Part shown: positions 9,601-18,662 of the stretch, piece by piece | Position numbering within the stretch: the first letter of the stretch is position 1 | How the letters are laid out: each line of letters begins with the position of its first letter | Assembly (NCBI GenBank): GCA_031415695.1 | Contig: JANOSH010000068.1 | Location: 1-64,000 of the forward strand | Reading direction: 5' to 3' | Length of the DNA: 64,000 nucleotides | Origin: JANOSH01 sp031415695 | GTDB taxonomy: Bacteria; Actinomycetota; Acidimicrobiia; Acidimicrobiales; Ilumatobacteraceae | Program-made: the position numbers and the translations under genes | Notes under the pieces: generated by a model | Told to the model about the DNA's origin: nothing | Seen by the model: the letters and a program-made list of their open reading frames with translations, nothing else | Database searches by the model: none

Positions 9601-10458
9601 ACCTGGCCGCTCAAGGCGACGCAGTGCGTCCGCTGCATCGTGAATCTCGCGCTCACCACTCAGGAAAACAAGCATGTCGCCCGGGCCTTCTTCTTCGAGT
9701 TCGTCGACAGCATCACAGATGGCCTGTACCTGATCGCGATCGTCGGACGCCTCATCGCCAAGTGGTCGGTATCGCTGCTCGACGGGGAATGTACGGCCCG
9801 TCACCTCGATGATTGGGGCGTCGTGGAAATGGGCGGAGAACCGGCCGGTGTCGATAGTGGCGGAGGTGACAATCAGCTTGAGATCGGGCCGGCGCGGCAG
9901 GAGTTGATGCAGGTAACCAAGCAGGAAATCGATATTGAGGCTGCGTTCGTGGGCCTCGTCGATGATCAGCGTGTCGTACTTCGACAACGTTCGGTCCTGC
10001 TGAATTTCAGCCAACAATATGCCGTCGGTCATGACCTTTACCATGGTGTCGGGGCCGACCCGATCAGTGAACCGCACGGCGTAACCAACCGTTGTGCCGA
10101 GCTCGCACCCAAGTTCTTCGGCAACGCGCTCGGCAATTGTTCGCGCCGCTATGCGCCTTGGCTGTGTATGCCCGATGACGCCCGCGACCCCGCGGCCGAG
10201 TTCCAGGCAGAACTTCGGCAACTGCGTACTTTTCCCCGAACCAGTCTCGCCTGCAACGATCACCACTTGGTGCTCGCCGATAGCAGTAAGCAGATCGTCT
10301 CGCCGATCGGAGATTGGCAGCCCTACGGGGTAGCGGATAGTGGTTAATGGGGCTCGCATCGCTCTGTATCTTGCCGCACACAGCCGTTGACCCACGAGAC
10401 GATTGCTTGACGATACAGCACTGCGCGCGTGTCGCCGCGCCGTGGGCGGTACGGGCAT
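6670..10458 (-). CDS. hrpA: ATP-dependent RNA helicase HrpA (DEAH box)
   Basis: A 1262-aa protein colinear with E. coli HrpA (about 1300 aa). It has Walker A GETGSGKST at ~70, DEAH at 167-170, SAT in LIVTSATIDTGRF, and motif VI QRAGRCGR. These are followed by the HA2/ratchet, OB-fold (DUF3418-type) and long C-terminal region specific to HrpA. It unwinds RNA with ATP; in E. coli HrpA has been linked to mRNA processing and rescue of stalled or collided ribosomes. The first 33 residues are arginine-rich and not conserved, so translation may instead start at the ATG at 10359, giving 1229 aa. Neither start has a strong ribosome-binding site. Intact, monocistronic or followed by the toxin-antitoxin pair. 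Confidence 0.93.
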   Translation of the reverse strand: MPVPPTARRHARSAVSSSNRLVGQRLCAARYRAMRAPLTTIRYPVGLPISDRRDDLLTAIGEHQVVIVAGETGSGKSTQLPKFCLELGRGVAGVIGHTQPRRIAARTIAERVAEELGCELGTTVGYAVRFTDRVGPDTMVKVMTDGILLAEIQQDRTLSKYDTLIIDEAHERSLNIDFLLGYLHQLLPRRPDLKLIVTSATIDTGRFSAHFHDAPIIEVTGRTFPVEQRYRPLGDEASDDRDQVQAICDAVDELEEEGPGDMLVFLSGEREIHDAADALRRLERPGLEVLALYARLSAAEQHRIFSSHKGRRVVLSTNVAETSLTVPGIRYVIDTGVARMSRYSHRLKVQRLPIEPISQASANQRAGRCGRVAPGICIRLYGEDDFLGRDEFTEPEILRTNLASVILQMTALGLGDVSAFPFLDPPDSRAVNDGVALLEELGALDPDAPAERRRLTPLGRRLARLPVDPRFGRMVLEADRHNCVREVMVIAAALSIQDPRERPSDKQQAADEAHAKFNVVGSDFLSYVALWDYLRAQQQQLSTSQFRKLCRTEFLNYLRVREWQDVYSQLRQVTGSLGVRAGTEVGHPDRVHQSLLAGLLSHLGMRDGISREFRGARNSRFAIVPRSALAKKPPQWIMASELVETNRLWARVVGQVQPEWAEELAPHLVKRSYGDPVWDERSGRAVTTERVTLYGLPLVAARRIGYDRVNKADARDMFVHHALVDGEWTTRHTFVEQNKAFVDEIRGLADRVRRGDLIDDQTVFDFYDKRVGADVVSSRHFDQWWKRERAKNPDLLRLTTDVLRPGGGPLNTNDYPDVWQYDDLILDISYRFDPGQPGDGVTVHVPLAVLNRVDGQGFDWQVPGIREELVDALIRSLPKQYRRVLSPLTDTSRAAYLRLSQTTAPLATELARIVSDVGGETVPARAFDLAALPSHLRITFSIDDDDGNCVATGTDLAALRKLLSGRLRAAIADTTPDLERVGLTSWSFGALPTVVETDRGGNTVRGYPALVDDGGSVSIRVFTNPDIQGRLMRTGVRRLLLLSASVPRKLVERSLSNAERLAIGGHAVTSLSELVDDCIVAAADRIVVTHGIPWDEAGFASLQAAARDELTDQTANLVKLVGQIMEVVAAIDRHSDRLVAPVIRPSVDDTRAQLARLIRPGFVTAAGADRVPDVVRYVKAIERRLDKMAADLGKDQARMRDVQALESRYGALLKRLPRAQITQEVIDIGWMIEEFRVSVFAQAVGTKGPVSATRIKRDIDRF

Positions 10459-10552
10459 AGGCCGGTCGGGCCTAACAGTATCAAGGCCTGTTCAAGTCCC
10501 TAGCCACTGACTGGCGAGCGACTTACCTTCGAAAGACACGCGGGAGGTAAAC

Positions 10553-13500
10553 ATGGTGAATCACCGACGAATCATGCGGCGAGTATCGGCTGGAGTTGCG
10601 TTGAGCGGCGTATTGCTCATGTCGTTACCGATGCTGGCCAGACCAGCAGCGGCGATCGACATCAACGATGACGGACCGTTCGCTGGCAACCCCTCGGTAG
10701 GAGGACCATGCGGTACCGAGAGCTTGGGCCTATGGATGCGGTTCGCTACCGGCGGCTCCGCCGGAACCTTCGTCCGACAATCAACCGGTCAAAGCCCGCC
10801 TGCAACACTGGTCTTCGAGCAGACCGCCACCAACCCGCCAAAGTTCCGCATTGTCTCGCTCCTGAATGGGCTGGCGCCCGCCACGTTCGGGGGCGTCATT
10901 GTCTTCAATGGCGGCAACAACGGACGCGTATTCAACTTCGCAACTCCGATATCGAACACCGGGGGCGACTTTCTCAACCCGCAACTTGGCGGCCCGAATT
11001 CGACACACCTTCTCGTTTGCGGCTATCCGGCCACTGCTGCATTCACCGTTACCAAGACCGTCACGTATCCAGACGGCTCAGTGCCAGAAGCGACCGACCC
11101 CACAACGTTCGCCATGACGATCTCGTGCCTCAGCGCAGCGAGTACCGGGTTCAACTGGGCCAGCCTGCAGACTGCCAACCTCACGGCCAATCAGACCACC
11201 GCAACGGTCAGGGCGCCAACGGGCACGACATGTACGGCCACTGACTCGTCACCGCTGTTCACCACATCGTCGGCACCGTCAACACTTGTTCTCGACACGA
11301 ACGTCTTGACTACCCAATCGATAACTGTCACCAACGCCAAGAAGCCTACGACCAAAACGTTGACAGTCACCAAGGTGGTCGTAGGCACTTTCGCAGGCGA
11401 CCCCGATCAGTTCCCCTTCACCGTGACGTGCGCACCAGGTGCCCCGGCACCTTCTCCCAGCACATTCCTACTCGGCGACGGTGAGCAACAAGTGGTTACC
11501 GTGCCAACGGGCTCCACCTGCACTGTTGTCGAGTCAGTTCCAGACAACTTCACGACCACCGTCACCGGCGACGATGCCGACGGCGTTCGAATGGTGATGG
11601 ACGTGAACAAGAGCGTGACGTTTACGAACACACGTGAGCTTGGCGACCTAACAATCACCAAGGTTCGGGTTGGCGGTTCAAGCTCCGACGTGTTCGGCTT
11701 CGACGTCGACTGCGGCAACGACATCACCCGCACCGGCACAGTCACCGGATCGGGCCAACTCAGCTTTGGTGAACTCCCCACTGGTGTCACGTGTGCAGTG
11801 TCCGAACAGGCGTCACCCAACTACAACACCGAACCGTCCAGTGCCCAGGAGGTGTTTCTCGAAGCCGGGGTCAACAACGTCACCTTCACGAACACCCGAA
11901 AGCTCGGAAGCCTAAATATCGCGAAGATTCAAAACGGAGGCTCGGCGAGCGACACGTTCAACTTCACCTATTCATGTGGCGCAAGTGAACCGACTACCGT
12001 CACGCTGTTGGGCGGCCAAACCTCTGTCGTGCTGAACAACATCCCGACCTCAACATCGTGCACCGTGACGGAAACCGAACATCCTCTTTACACAACGGCA
12101 CCAAGCCTGTCGCAAACACTCACAATCGCCCAGGGCACCAACACGGCAACCTTCACGAATACTCGACGAACGGCAGGCCTCACCATTGTGAAGGTCCGAA
12201 ATGGCGGGTTGCCAACCGACCGATTCGACTTCAGCTACAACTGCGGGGCGGAACTGTCGGGCACCGTCACCATCGTGGGTGCCGGTTCGGCCAACCCAGT
12301 CACTGTGGCACCGGTTGGCACCCTGTGCACAGTCACGGAAATCGACAACGTGTTCTACGAGACCAGCCCCTCGCTCAGCCAACAAACCACTATTGCCCGC
12401 GCCGGATCCGTCGTCACGTTCACCAACACCCGTCGAACCGGCAACTTGTCCATCGCCAAAGTTCGGGTCGGCGGCGAGTCCAACGACCAGTTCAACTTCG
12501 CCTTCGAATGCATTAGCGCAGCCAACGGCACCATCACAATCGTCGGTGGCGGAACGCAACTGGTCGGCGAATCGATCCCAACCGGCACGGTATGCACCGT
12601 CACTGAAAACGCCCACGGGTTGTATGCGACCGAGCCCGGACTCGTCCAAAGCGTCACGGTAGCCGAAGGCATCAACACCGTGACTTTCACGAACACCAGG
12701 CGTACCGGATCAATCGCCATCACCAAGGTACGCTCAGGTGGATCCCCACTGGACACGTTTACCTTCGACGCCAGCTGTGTCGGTTTCGGTCGCGACGGTA
12801 TCGAGATTGTCGGTGCAGGAACCCAAACCATTATCAGCGGTGTACCGACCGGAACGGTGTGCACCGTGTCCGAGGAAGCCAACGACCGATACACCACAAC
12901 TCCCTCACTGACCCAAACCCTTGCAGTTGTCGAAGGGGTCAATAACGTGATGTTCACCAACACGCTGATCACCGCCGACCTTGGCATAGACAAGACGGGA
13001 ACGGCAACGATTCTGGCCGGGGAACAGTTCAGCTATACGGTGGTCGTTACCAACCACGGTAGCTTCGCGGCCGTCTCGCCGATCGTCGCCGAGGTACTGC
13101 CAGCGGGCACGACGTTCGTGTCTCTCGCCACCACATCAACGACACCGGCAGGGCTTGTTTGGACCTGTACGACCCCAGCGGTCGGCTCGGCGGGAGCGGT
13201 GAGCTGTTCACGTTTGTCGCTCGCTGCCGGCGCATCCACTACCTTCACGCTGCGCGTTGCCGTCTCGACATCTGCGGTTTCCGGGTCTGTGCTTTCGAAC
13301 ACCGCCACGGTCACCTCGTCGACACCCGAGCCAAGTACCGATACGCATCCAAACACCGACACGGCCACCACGGCTGTGGCGACGCTGGCCTCGATCACGA
13401 TCCGCAAAACGTCTCCTGTAACGGCAGTAGCCGCAGGTGCGCAACTTGCCTTCACGATCGAAGTAACCAACTTCGGGCCGAGTGATGCCGCCGATGTCGT

Positions 13501-14917
13501 CATCACCGACCCGGTTCCCGTCGGGCTTGTACCCGTGGTGTCAGCTGATAGCCCGTGCAATGCCGCCGGCACGCAATGCTCGGTGGGTTCGCTCAACGTT
13601 GGCCAAACTAAGGCCGTAGTCGTCCGCTATCAGGTACCGGTCGGGTACGTCGCCCCAACCGTCATTACCAACACCGCAACCGTCACGTCGCCCACCGACC
13701 CCACGCCGTCGAGTGCGAGCGCGTCGGTCGGGCTTGCAGCCCTCAGCATCGAAAAGGCGGTGGCTACAACTCCCGCTCCACCATCCGGCGGCTACCGGGT
13801 GAACGACGTGATCAACTTCCAGATCCTGATCCGAAACATCGGAGGTGCTCCACTAACATCGGTTCGGGCCACCGAACTTGTGGAGACGGCAACGCTGACC
13901 ACATGCTCGACCGGGGCGACACAGGCGCCGGTTGTGAGTGGCGGCTACAACGTTGCGGTCGAGGGTGTGTTGCGATGTAACGCAACTCACGTCGTGACTC
14001 AGGCCGAGGTCGACAACGCATCGTTCACCAACAGGGCCCGGGCCACATCGGACCAAACAGCACCATCAACGGCCGATGTGTTGGTTCGACTGCCGGGCAA
14101 CCCGAGTATCAACATCGTCAAGTCGGTGACATCTACCGGGCCATACAGCGTCGGATCAATCATGACGTTCACGCTGGTCGCCTCCAACAACGGAACCGTG
14201 ACCCTCACGGCACCCTCGGTTATGGAACAACTCGATGCCCAACTCTCCGAGTGTGCTCCGCCCGCTCAGCTTGCCCCGGGTGAATCATTCACCTGCATTG
14301 CCTCGCACACGGTAACGGCTGCCGACATGGCCTCCCAGCAATACTCCAACACCGCGACCGCCACGGCGATCATTCCCGGGGGCGGCGAGTCGGTAGTCGA
14401 CGAAACCACCCTAGTGGTGGTCACACCGTCTGCCGACCTCTCCATCGTCAAGACGCTCGTCGGCAACTTGTCAGTTGGGGGAACCGCAACGTTCTCGTTG
14501 CTCGTCGCCAATGCCGGGCCGTCGGTAGCATCGGGAATAACCGTGATCGACGACGTCGGTTCGGGGATATCGATCACGAGCGCGAGCGGTAGCGGGTGGG
14601 TCTGCGACGTCACCGCCAGCCGAGCAGTCTGCAGCTCGACAGTTGCCCTTGATCCGGGTGCCGCTCTGCCGCCCATCACCGTGGTCGCCACGATCACGGC
14701 GGCTGCAGGCGGTCAGGTCTCGAACAGTGCCAGCATCACGTCGACGCACGGCGACCCGAACCTCACGAACAACCGGTCGTCTATCTCGGACATTGTGCCA
14801 GCGGTCCTGAGCGAACTTCCCGGCACCGGGTCTCGTTCGAACCTTCTCATCCAACTCGGCTTGTTGCTCACGTTGGTCGGGTCGGGTTGTTCACTCCTGA
14901 CATTGCGACGGCCCTAG
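10553..14917 (+). CDS. Giant repeat-rich surface protein with LPGTG sorting signal
   Basis: A 1454-aa secreted protein with a GGAGGT ribosome-binding site just before the ATG and a signal peptide (RRVSAGVALSGVLLMSLPML, cleaved near residue 34). Residues ~35-170 form a unique head, ~170-365 two divergent DUF5979-like units, and 366-809 five regular units of 88-89 aa. Each regular unit has the pattern (L/I)xIxKVRxGG ... CTVxExxxxxYxTxPS ... VTFTNTR. Then come about five DUF11-type beta-sandwich domains (VVTNHG, VTNFGPSDA, RNIGGAPL, ASNNGTV, VANAGPS). The end is ELPGTG at ~1421-1426, a membrane segment and a LRRP tail, the layout of a sortase substrate. Likely a fibrous, wall-anchored stalk or adhesin. 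It stands alone as a transcription unit. Confidence 0.88.
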   Translation: MVNHRRIMRRVSAGVALSGVLLMSLPMLARPAAAIDINDDGPFAGNPSVGGPCGTESLGLWMRFATGGSAGTFVRQSTGQSPPATLVFEQTATNPPKFRIVSLLNGLAPATFGGVIVFNGGNNGRVFNFATPISNTGGDFLNPQLGGPNSTHLLVCGYPATAAFTVTKTVTYPDGSVPEATDPTTFAMTISCLSAASTGFNWASLQTANLTANQTTATVRAPTGTTCTATDSSPLFTTSSAPSTLVLDTNVLTTQSITVTNAKKPTTKTLTVTKVVVGTFAGDPDQFPFTVTCAPGAPAPSPSTFLLGDGEQQVVTVPTGSTCTVVESVPDNFTTTVTGDDADGVRMVMDVNKSVTFTNTRELGDLTITKVRVGGSSSDVFGFDVDCGNDITRTGTVTGSGQLSFGELPTGVTCAVSEQASPNYNTEPSSAQEVFLEAGVNNVTFTNTRKLGSLNIAKIQNGGSASDTFNFTYSCGASEPTTVTLLGGQTSVVLNNIPTSTSCTVTETEHPLYTTAPSLSQTLTIAQGTNTATFTNTRRTAGLTIVKVRNGGLPTDRFDFSYNCGAELSGTVTIVGAGSANPVTVAPVGTLCTVTEIDNVFYETSPSLSQQTTIARAGSVVTFTNTRRTGNLSIAKVRVGGESNDQFNFAFECISAANGTITIVGGGTQLVGESIPTGTVCTVTENAHGLYATEPGLVQSVTVAEGINTVTFTNTRRTGSIAITKVRSGGSPLDTFTFDASCVGFGRDGIEIVGAGTQTIISGVPTGTVCTVSEEANDRYTTTPSLTQTLAVVEGVNNVMFTNTLITADLGIDKTGTATILAGEQFSYTVVVTNHGSFAAVSPIVAEVLPAGTTFVSLATTSTTPAGLVWTCTTPAVGSAGAVSCSRLSLAAGASTTFTLRVAVSTSAVSGSVLSNTATVTSSTPEPSTDTHPNTDTATTAVATLASITIRKTSPVTAVAAGAQLAFTIEVTNFGPSDAADVVITDPVPVGLVPVVSADSPCNAAGTQCSVGSLNVGQTKAVVVRYQVPVGYVAPTVITNTATVTSPTDPTPSSASASVGLAALSIEKAVATTPAPPSGGYRVNDVINFQILIRNIGGAPLTSVRATELVETATLTTCSTGATQAPVVSGGYNVAVEGVLRCNATHVVTQAEVDNASFTNRARATSDQTAPSTADVLVRLPGNPSINIVKSVTSTGPYSVGSIMTFTLVASNNGTVTLTAPSVMEQLDAQLSECAPPAQLAPGESFTCIASHTVTAADMASQQYSNTATATAIIPGGGESVVDETTLVVVTPSADLSIVKTLVGNLSVGGTATFSLLVANAGPSVASGITVIDDVGSGISITSASGSGWVCDVTASRAVCSSTVALDPGAALPPITVVATITAAAGGQVSNSASITSTHGDPNLTNNRSSISDIVPAVLSELPGTGSRSNLLIQLGLLLTLVGSGCSLLTLRRP
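11648..12979 (+). repeat. Five tandem coding repeats, period 264-267 bp
   Basis: Units begin at 11648, 11912, 12179, 12446 and 12713 and end at 12979. The spacings are 264, 267, 267, 267 and 267 nt, exactly 88 or 89 codons. Each starts with a codon run for LxIxKVRxGG and ends with the run for FTNTR. DNA identity is moderate, so the array is not recent, but the near-constant period shows that it grew by duplication. Preceding units at ~11340 and ~11040 are longer and more diverged. Confidence 0.8.
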
Positions 14918-15064
14918 TTGCACTTGCCGACATCGTCGACCTCGGTCGGCTGAGCGATCCAATGGCCGTCACCCGATACCTGACGCCAGCGGGTTTCGCT
15001 CAGCAGCTTCGCCAGAGCGCCGGGCGGTTTGGGAACCAGATTAGCCTGTTCGCACGCAGCGAAG
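14918..15064. other. Intergenic spacer between convergent genes, nothing recognised
   Basis: No supported gene lies in this 147-nt gap between the convergent surface-protein and PPOX genes. No strong hairpin with a T-run was seen. Confidence 0.4.
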
Positions 15065-15469
15065 CTAAGTCGATTCGGGAGCCAGAACGAGCTCGATAAC
15101 TACCGTGTCTTGTTTCGACCCGCGCCCGATTTTCGCCTTCACGAAATCGGAAAGCTGAATAGCCCGGAAGAAGATTCCGTACTTTGACGCCAGCAGCTTT
15201 TCGACCGAGGCGATGGAGATCGGGTCCGTTTTCACCGAGCCTGTACCGCTGTAGGTTGGCGCACCTGGCACCACCCTGCCGCGCAGGTCGCACGGCTGAG
15301 CCAGCACATTTGGATTGTTTCGCAACCGCTTGGTTTTCCATGCGGCGTGCCCTGTTGTGAAGCCGTAGGTTCCACCGGAACCCGTAATCCAAACTGGCGC
15401 AGCCTTGGCGCGACCATCTTTGGTGTACGTCGTAAGAGACACGTATTTCTGATTCCCGATATCAGCCAT
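15065..15469 (-). CDS. PPOX-class F420-dependent oxidoreductase-like protein
   Basis: A 134-aa split-barrel protein starting at the ATG at 15469 (MADIGNQKYVSLTTYTKDG). Motifs KAAPVWITGSGGTYGFTT, KTKRLRNNPNVLAQPCD and RGRVVPGAPTYSG match the TIGR03618/PPOX family that in actinobacteria uses coenzyme F420 or flavin. The C-terminal YGIFFRAIQL...VVIELVL is also typical. Full length for the family. Substrate unknown; many relatives reduce pigments or quinones, or protect against oxidants. It is divergent from the remnant gene to its right. The frame is open 13 codons upstream but without a convincing start. Confidence 0.85.
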   Translation of the reverse strand: MADIGNQKYVSLTTYTKDGRAKAAPVWITGSGGTYGFTTGHAAWKTKRLRNNPNVLAQPCDLRGRVVPGAPTYSGTGSVKTDPISIASVEKLLASKYGIFFRAIQLSDFVKAKIGRGSKQDTVVIELVLAPEST

Positions 15470-15520
15470 TACGTAGCTTAGCCTACTGCCGACCATCAAG
15501 TTTGACACTCAAAGTGCCGA

Positions 15521-15848
15521 TAGGTCCCGATCACCGACCAGATACCCGTCGGATTCGAACCAAAGGTCTTGGCCAAAGACGGCGAGTACCTCTGGTTCAT
15601 TGGACAGGACCCTGCGCTACTGGCGAAGGTCGACACCGCGCGCCGCGAAAATCGACTTCGATGGTCGTTGGCTATTCGTTTCGTGCGCAGGCGACAACGA
15701 GCTTGTTCGCATTGATCCCACCGCACCCGAAACCCAGCAGGTGAAAATTTTCATTGGATCATCCCCAAGTGGTTTGGCGTTCGACGGCCTCAGTGTTTGG
15801 ACCGCTGTTGACGCTGAAGGTCTGGTGCGAAAGCTGCGACCAGCCTGA
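15521..15848 (+). pseudogene. Frameshifted remnant of a YVTN/NHL-type beta-propeller gene
   Basis: From 15524 one frame reads IPVGFEPKVLAKDGEYLWFIGQ...DPALLAKVD, a propeller-blade pattern. Around 15640 the coding frame jumps and continues as KIDFDGRWLFVSCAGDNELV...SSPSGLAFDGLSVWTAVD, ending at the stop at 15848. Both halves carry the WxxxxxxxxLxRID / GLAFDG..WTA signature of repeated beta-propeller (YncE/Vgb-like) proteins. No start codon, signal peptide or upstream blades are present, so this is a 3' fragment with an internal frameshift. It is probably not functional. Confidence 0.65.
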
Positions 15849-15863
15849 TTGCGACGCAGCGGG

Positions 15864-17012
15864 CTAATGAGCGTGGAACCCAGGCACTCCGTCCAGTCGC
15901 TCGCGAGCAAGGTCAGCGACGTGCAGACCACGGTCGGCTAGGTCATCAGGGATCCGACCGTTGCGAACTATCGAAGCACCGGCGCGAGCCAATGCAGGGG
16001 CCATCTGAATGCCGTAACCGCCCTGACCGACGAACCAGAAGAATCCCGGCACAACATCATCGAACCCGGCGACCGGCGACCGGTCGGCTACGAAGTTTCG
16101 TAGCCCCGCCCACGAGGACCGAACATGATGAATATCGAGGGTTGTGGCCTCGTTGATGATGTCGATCGCCCGGGCAATGTCCTCCTCCTCGGGTCGTGCG
16201 TCGCACGGCTCGGACGGCACCTCATCGGCAGGGGAACACAACAGTTGGGCCCCTTCAGGCTTCACATAGAACGCGCCGTTGAGATCGGCCACGAGAGGTG
16301 CCTGGTGCTGATCAAAGCTGCTTGGGGTGCGAATAGCGAACACGGTTCGTCGCATCGGGTGGATGTCGACTGGGGCGACGCCGGCGAGCAAGGCAATCTG
16401 ATCGCACCACGAGCCCGATGCGTTGACCACGATTGATGCCTCGAACTCGATGCCTCCCTCGGTGATAACCGTCCAACTAGCTTCCGATTGTCGCAACGCC
16501 GCCACACCTGACGTCGTGTACACGTCACCTCCACGCTCACGCAGTCCGGTGGTGTACCCGCCATGCAGCGCCGCCACATCAATCTCGCTGGCACCAGGTT
16601 CCATCAGCCCACCGCCAACCCATGTTGGACGGATCAGTCGCGCAGCTTCCACCGTGGCGGCCGGTGAGAGCAGGGTCATTTCCGGCACCGACCCGGTGAT
16701 CGCGGCCTGAAAATTGTGGAGGTCGTCAACTTCGTCGGACGGGACCACCCACACAAGCGGCAGCGGTTTGAGTAACGGACGCGAGAAACAAGCAGGCGGG
16801 TCGTCCATGAAGCTGCGGCTGGCCGACGTCAACAAACGAATCGTTCGCCCACCGTAGCTTTCGAGAAATGTCGCAACCGAACGGCCCGTTGTGTGAAATG
16901 CCAGGCTCGACTCTTTCTCCAACAGGCCGACACTGTGGTCGCGGGCAAGCTCGTACGCAATCGAGACTCCAGCGATTCCGCCACCGATGACAATCACGTC
17001 GTAGGACTTCAT
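15864..17012 (-). CDS. FAD-dependent amino-acid/amine oxidoreductase (DAO family)
   Basis: A 382-aa flavoprotein with the FAD-binding dinucleotide fold at the N-terminus (VIVIGGGIAGVSIAYEL, residues ~6-22, then ELL-type acidic end LLEKES). The DAO-family core follows (EPGASEIDVAALHGGY; SWAGLRNFVADRSPVAG), and the C-terminal FAD motif is FFWFVGQGGYGIQMAPALA. Relatives include D-arginine dehydrogenase, glycine and sarcosine oxidases and oxidases of aminophosphonates. It is the last gene of the ABC-transporter operon, 12 nt after the permease, which suggests that it acts on whatever the transporter imports or on a derived amine. The binding protein looks selenate-like, so the link could also be indirect. 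Substrate unresolved. Confidence 0.85.
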   Translation of the reverse strand: MKSYDVIVIGGGIAGVSIAYELARDHSVGLLEKESSLAFHTTGRSVATFLESYGGRTIRLLTSASRSFMDDPPACFSRPLLKPLPLVWVVPSDEVDDLHNFQAAITGSVPEMTLLSPAATVEAARLIRPTWVGGGLMEPGASEIDVAALHGGYTTGLRERGGDVYTTSGVAALRQSEASWTVITEGGIEFEASIVVNASGSWCDQIALLAGVAPVDIHPMRRTVFAIRTPSSFDQHQAPLVADLNGAFYVKPEGAQLLCSPADEVPSEPCDARPEEEDIARAIDIINEATTLDIHHVRSSWAGLRNFVADRSPVAGFDDVVPGFFWFVGQGGYGIQMAPALARAGASIVRNGRIPDDLADRGLHVADLARERLDGVPGFHAH

Positions 17013-17024
17013 TCGTCCAGTCTG

Positions 17025-18662
17025 TCAGCCAACGACGCGTCTACTCGTCGTGCTGATGACATCGACCAGCGCCGAAACGGCGATAAGAGCGAGCACCGTA
17101 GCGACCATGCCTCCCATGTCGAACGCTGCGCGTTGCTGTTCGAGTAATCGACCGAGACCGCCAGCGCCGACAACACCCACCACTACGGTCTCACGAGCCG
17201 CTACCTCCCAGCGATACAACGCGAATGAGACGAATCGGGTAGCCGAGAGTGGAAGCGTGCCATACAGATAGCTACTGGTGGCCGGGGCGCCGAGCGACGC
17301 CAGTGCGTCGACGGGTCGGCGATCGAGGTTTTCGACTACCTCAGCCCACAATCGTCCCAAGACCCCAAAGTTGTAGATGCCAAGGGCTACTGCGCCTGGA
17401 ACCGGACCTGGAAATACAACGAACAGCACCAGTAGCGCCCACACCGGCACAGGTATCGATCGAACAACAAGCAGCAACGCCCGACTGAGTGCGCCCGTCA
17501 ACCACCGAATCTTGCCCTCGCGACCAGGACGGCGCGCCGCCACGAACGCCACGCCGAACGCCAAAATCGAACTAATGACGATGGCGAGAAGTGACATTGT
17601 CAACGTGTCCATCGCCCTAGTGACCAGACCCCCCCAGCCGTCTCGCGGCGCTCGGAGCGGCCAAACGTTTCTGGCCAGGTCGGCCACGAGTGACCGAGTG
17701 GAGGCCGAGAACAGCCGACCGACATCGGGCCGCAAGCCGATAGCCGCCGCGACGATGAGCCCGGTTGCGGCGGCGACCGACCAGCGGGTGGCGCGAACGC
17801 GGCCACTCCGACGCACTGCGGAACCCCACATGTCGGCGACGGCGCTTACCAGAACAAGCGCATAGATGAGGGTCCACATCTGTTGATACCGCAACGCCTG
17901 GAACTGTAGAGCCAGTTCGAACCCGAGACCACCAGCCCCGATCATGCCCAGGATAACGGCCGACCTGATAGCGCACTCAAGACGGTAAAAGCCGTACGAC
18001 ACAATGTCTTGTCCGGTAAGGGGAAAAATCGCATACGCCAAGGCAACAACCCGACTGGTTCCTGAGCTGCGCAATGCCTCATAGGGTCCACGAGCCGTGG
18101 AATCGATGAGTTCGCCATAGACCTTGGCCGTGACAGCCCCGAACGGGAGGGCCAGTGCAATGATGCCAACTAGCGGGTCTCGGCCCAGTACGTTGACCAG
18201 AAGTAGCGCAAAGACCGTTTCGTGAACACCGCGGGGTAGACTCGCCAACACGCGAACGACATACCACTGTGGGCGTATATCTTTTCGGCCGCGACGCCAC
18301 CACGTCTCGCTGATTATGACCCCACCGACGAGACCAAACGCGACGGCTAACGCGGTGCCGAGTATCGCGAACGACAGTGTGGTGAGCGCCGCTCGACCCG
18401 CGATGCTCAGCGCATCGGCCGACAGGTCGGGGTGAACGGCCGCAATCCAGAAACGGCGCAGCTGCGACCAACCACCCCGGTTGATCATTTCAAGGCGGCC
18501 TATACCCGTGGTCCACACTATCCAGCCAACAGCTACGCCCAGCCCTGCAAACCACCAACTCCGGGCTGTGTTCTGCACCCGTTGTGTCGTCTTCTGTCGA
18601 AGGTACACCCGGCCGGCTACCTCGCGACTCGCAAGGTCACCCAACAACTCCGAGGAGCTCAT
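17025..18662 (-). CDS. phnE: ABC transporter permease, duplicated PhnE type
   Basis: A 545-aa membrane protein made of two PhnE-like permease halves joined head to tail. The first half contains the cytoplasmic coupling loop YEALRSSGTS and ends in MIGAGGLGFEL; the second contains VDALASLGAPATSSYLYGTLPL and ends in VVGAGGLGRLLEQQRAA. About ten to twelve membrane segments are visible. One chain can therefore replace the usual permease dimer, as in several PhnE-type systems for oxyanions. The ATG at 18662 overlaps the stop of the ATPase gene by 4 nt. Works with the ATPase and the lipoprotein binding protein encoded just upstream. Confidence 0.88.
   Translation of the reverse strand: MSSSELLGDLASREVAGRVYLRQKTTQRVQNTARSWWFAGLGVAVGWIVWTTGIGRLEMINRGGWSQLRRFWIAAVHPDLSADALSIAGRAALTTLSFAILGTALAVAFGLVGGVIISETWWRRGRKDIRPQWYVVRVLASLPRGVHETVFALLLVNVLGRDPLVGIIALALPFGAVTAKVYGELIDSTARGPYEALRSSGTSRVVALAYAIFPLTGQDIVSYGFYRLECAIRSAVILGMIGAGGLGFELALQFQALRYQQMWTLIYALVLVSAVADMWGSAVRRSGRVRATRWSVAAATGLIVAAAIGLRPDVGRLFSASTRSLVADLARNVWPLRAPRDGWGGLVTRAMDTLTMSLLAIVISSILAFGVAFVAARRPGREGKIRWLTGALSRALLLVVRSIPVPVWALLVLFVVFPGPVPGAVALGIYNFGVLGRLWAEVVENLDRRPVDALASLGAPATSSYLYGTLPLSATRFVSFALYRWEVAARETVVVGVVGAGGLGRLLEQQRAAFDMGGMVATVLALIAVSALVDVISTTSRRVVG

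Noticed and set aside
11648..12979. CRISPR or non-coding tandem repeat
   Set aside because: Period is 264-267 bp in phase with a long ORF, with protein-level conservation; no short repeats with unique spacers.
14887..15099. Small ORF after the surface protein
   Set aside because: It overlaps the end of the surface-protein gene in another frame, has no recognisable features and looks like a shadow.
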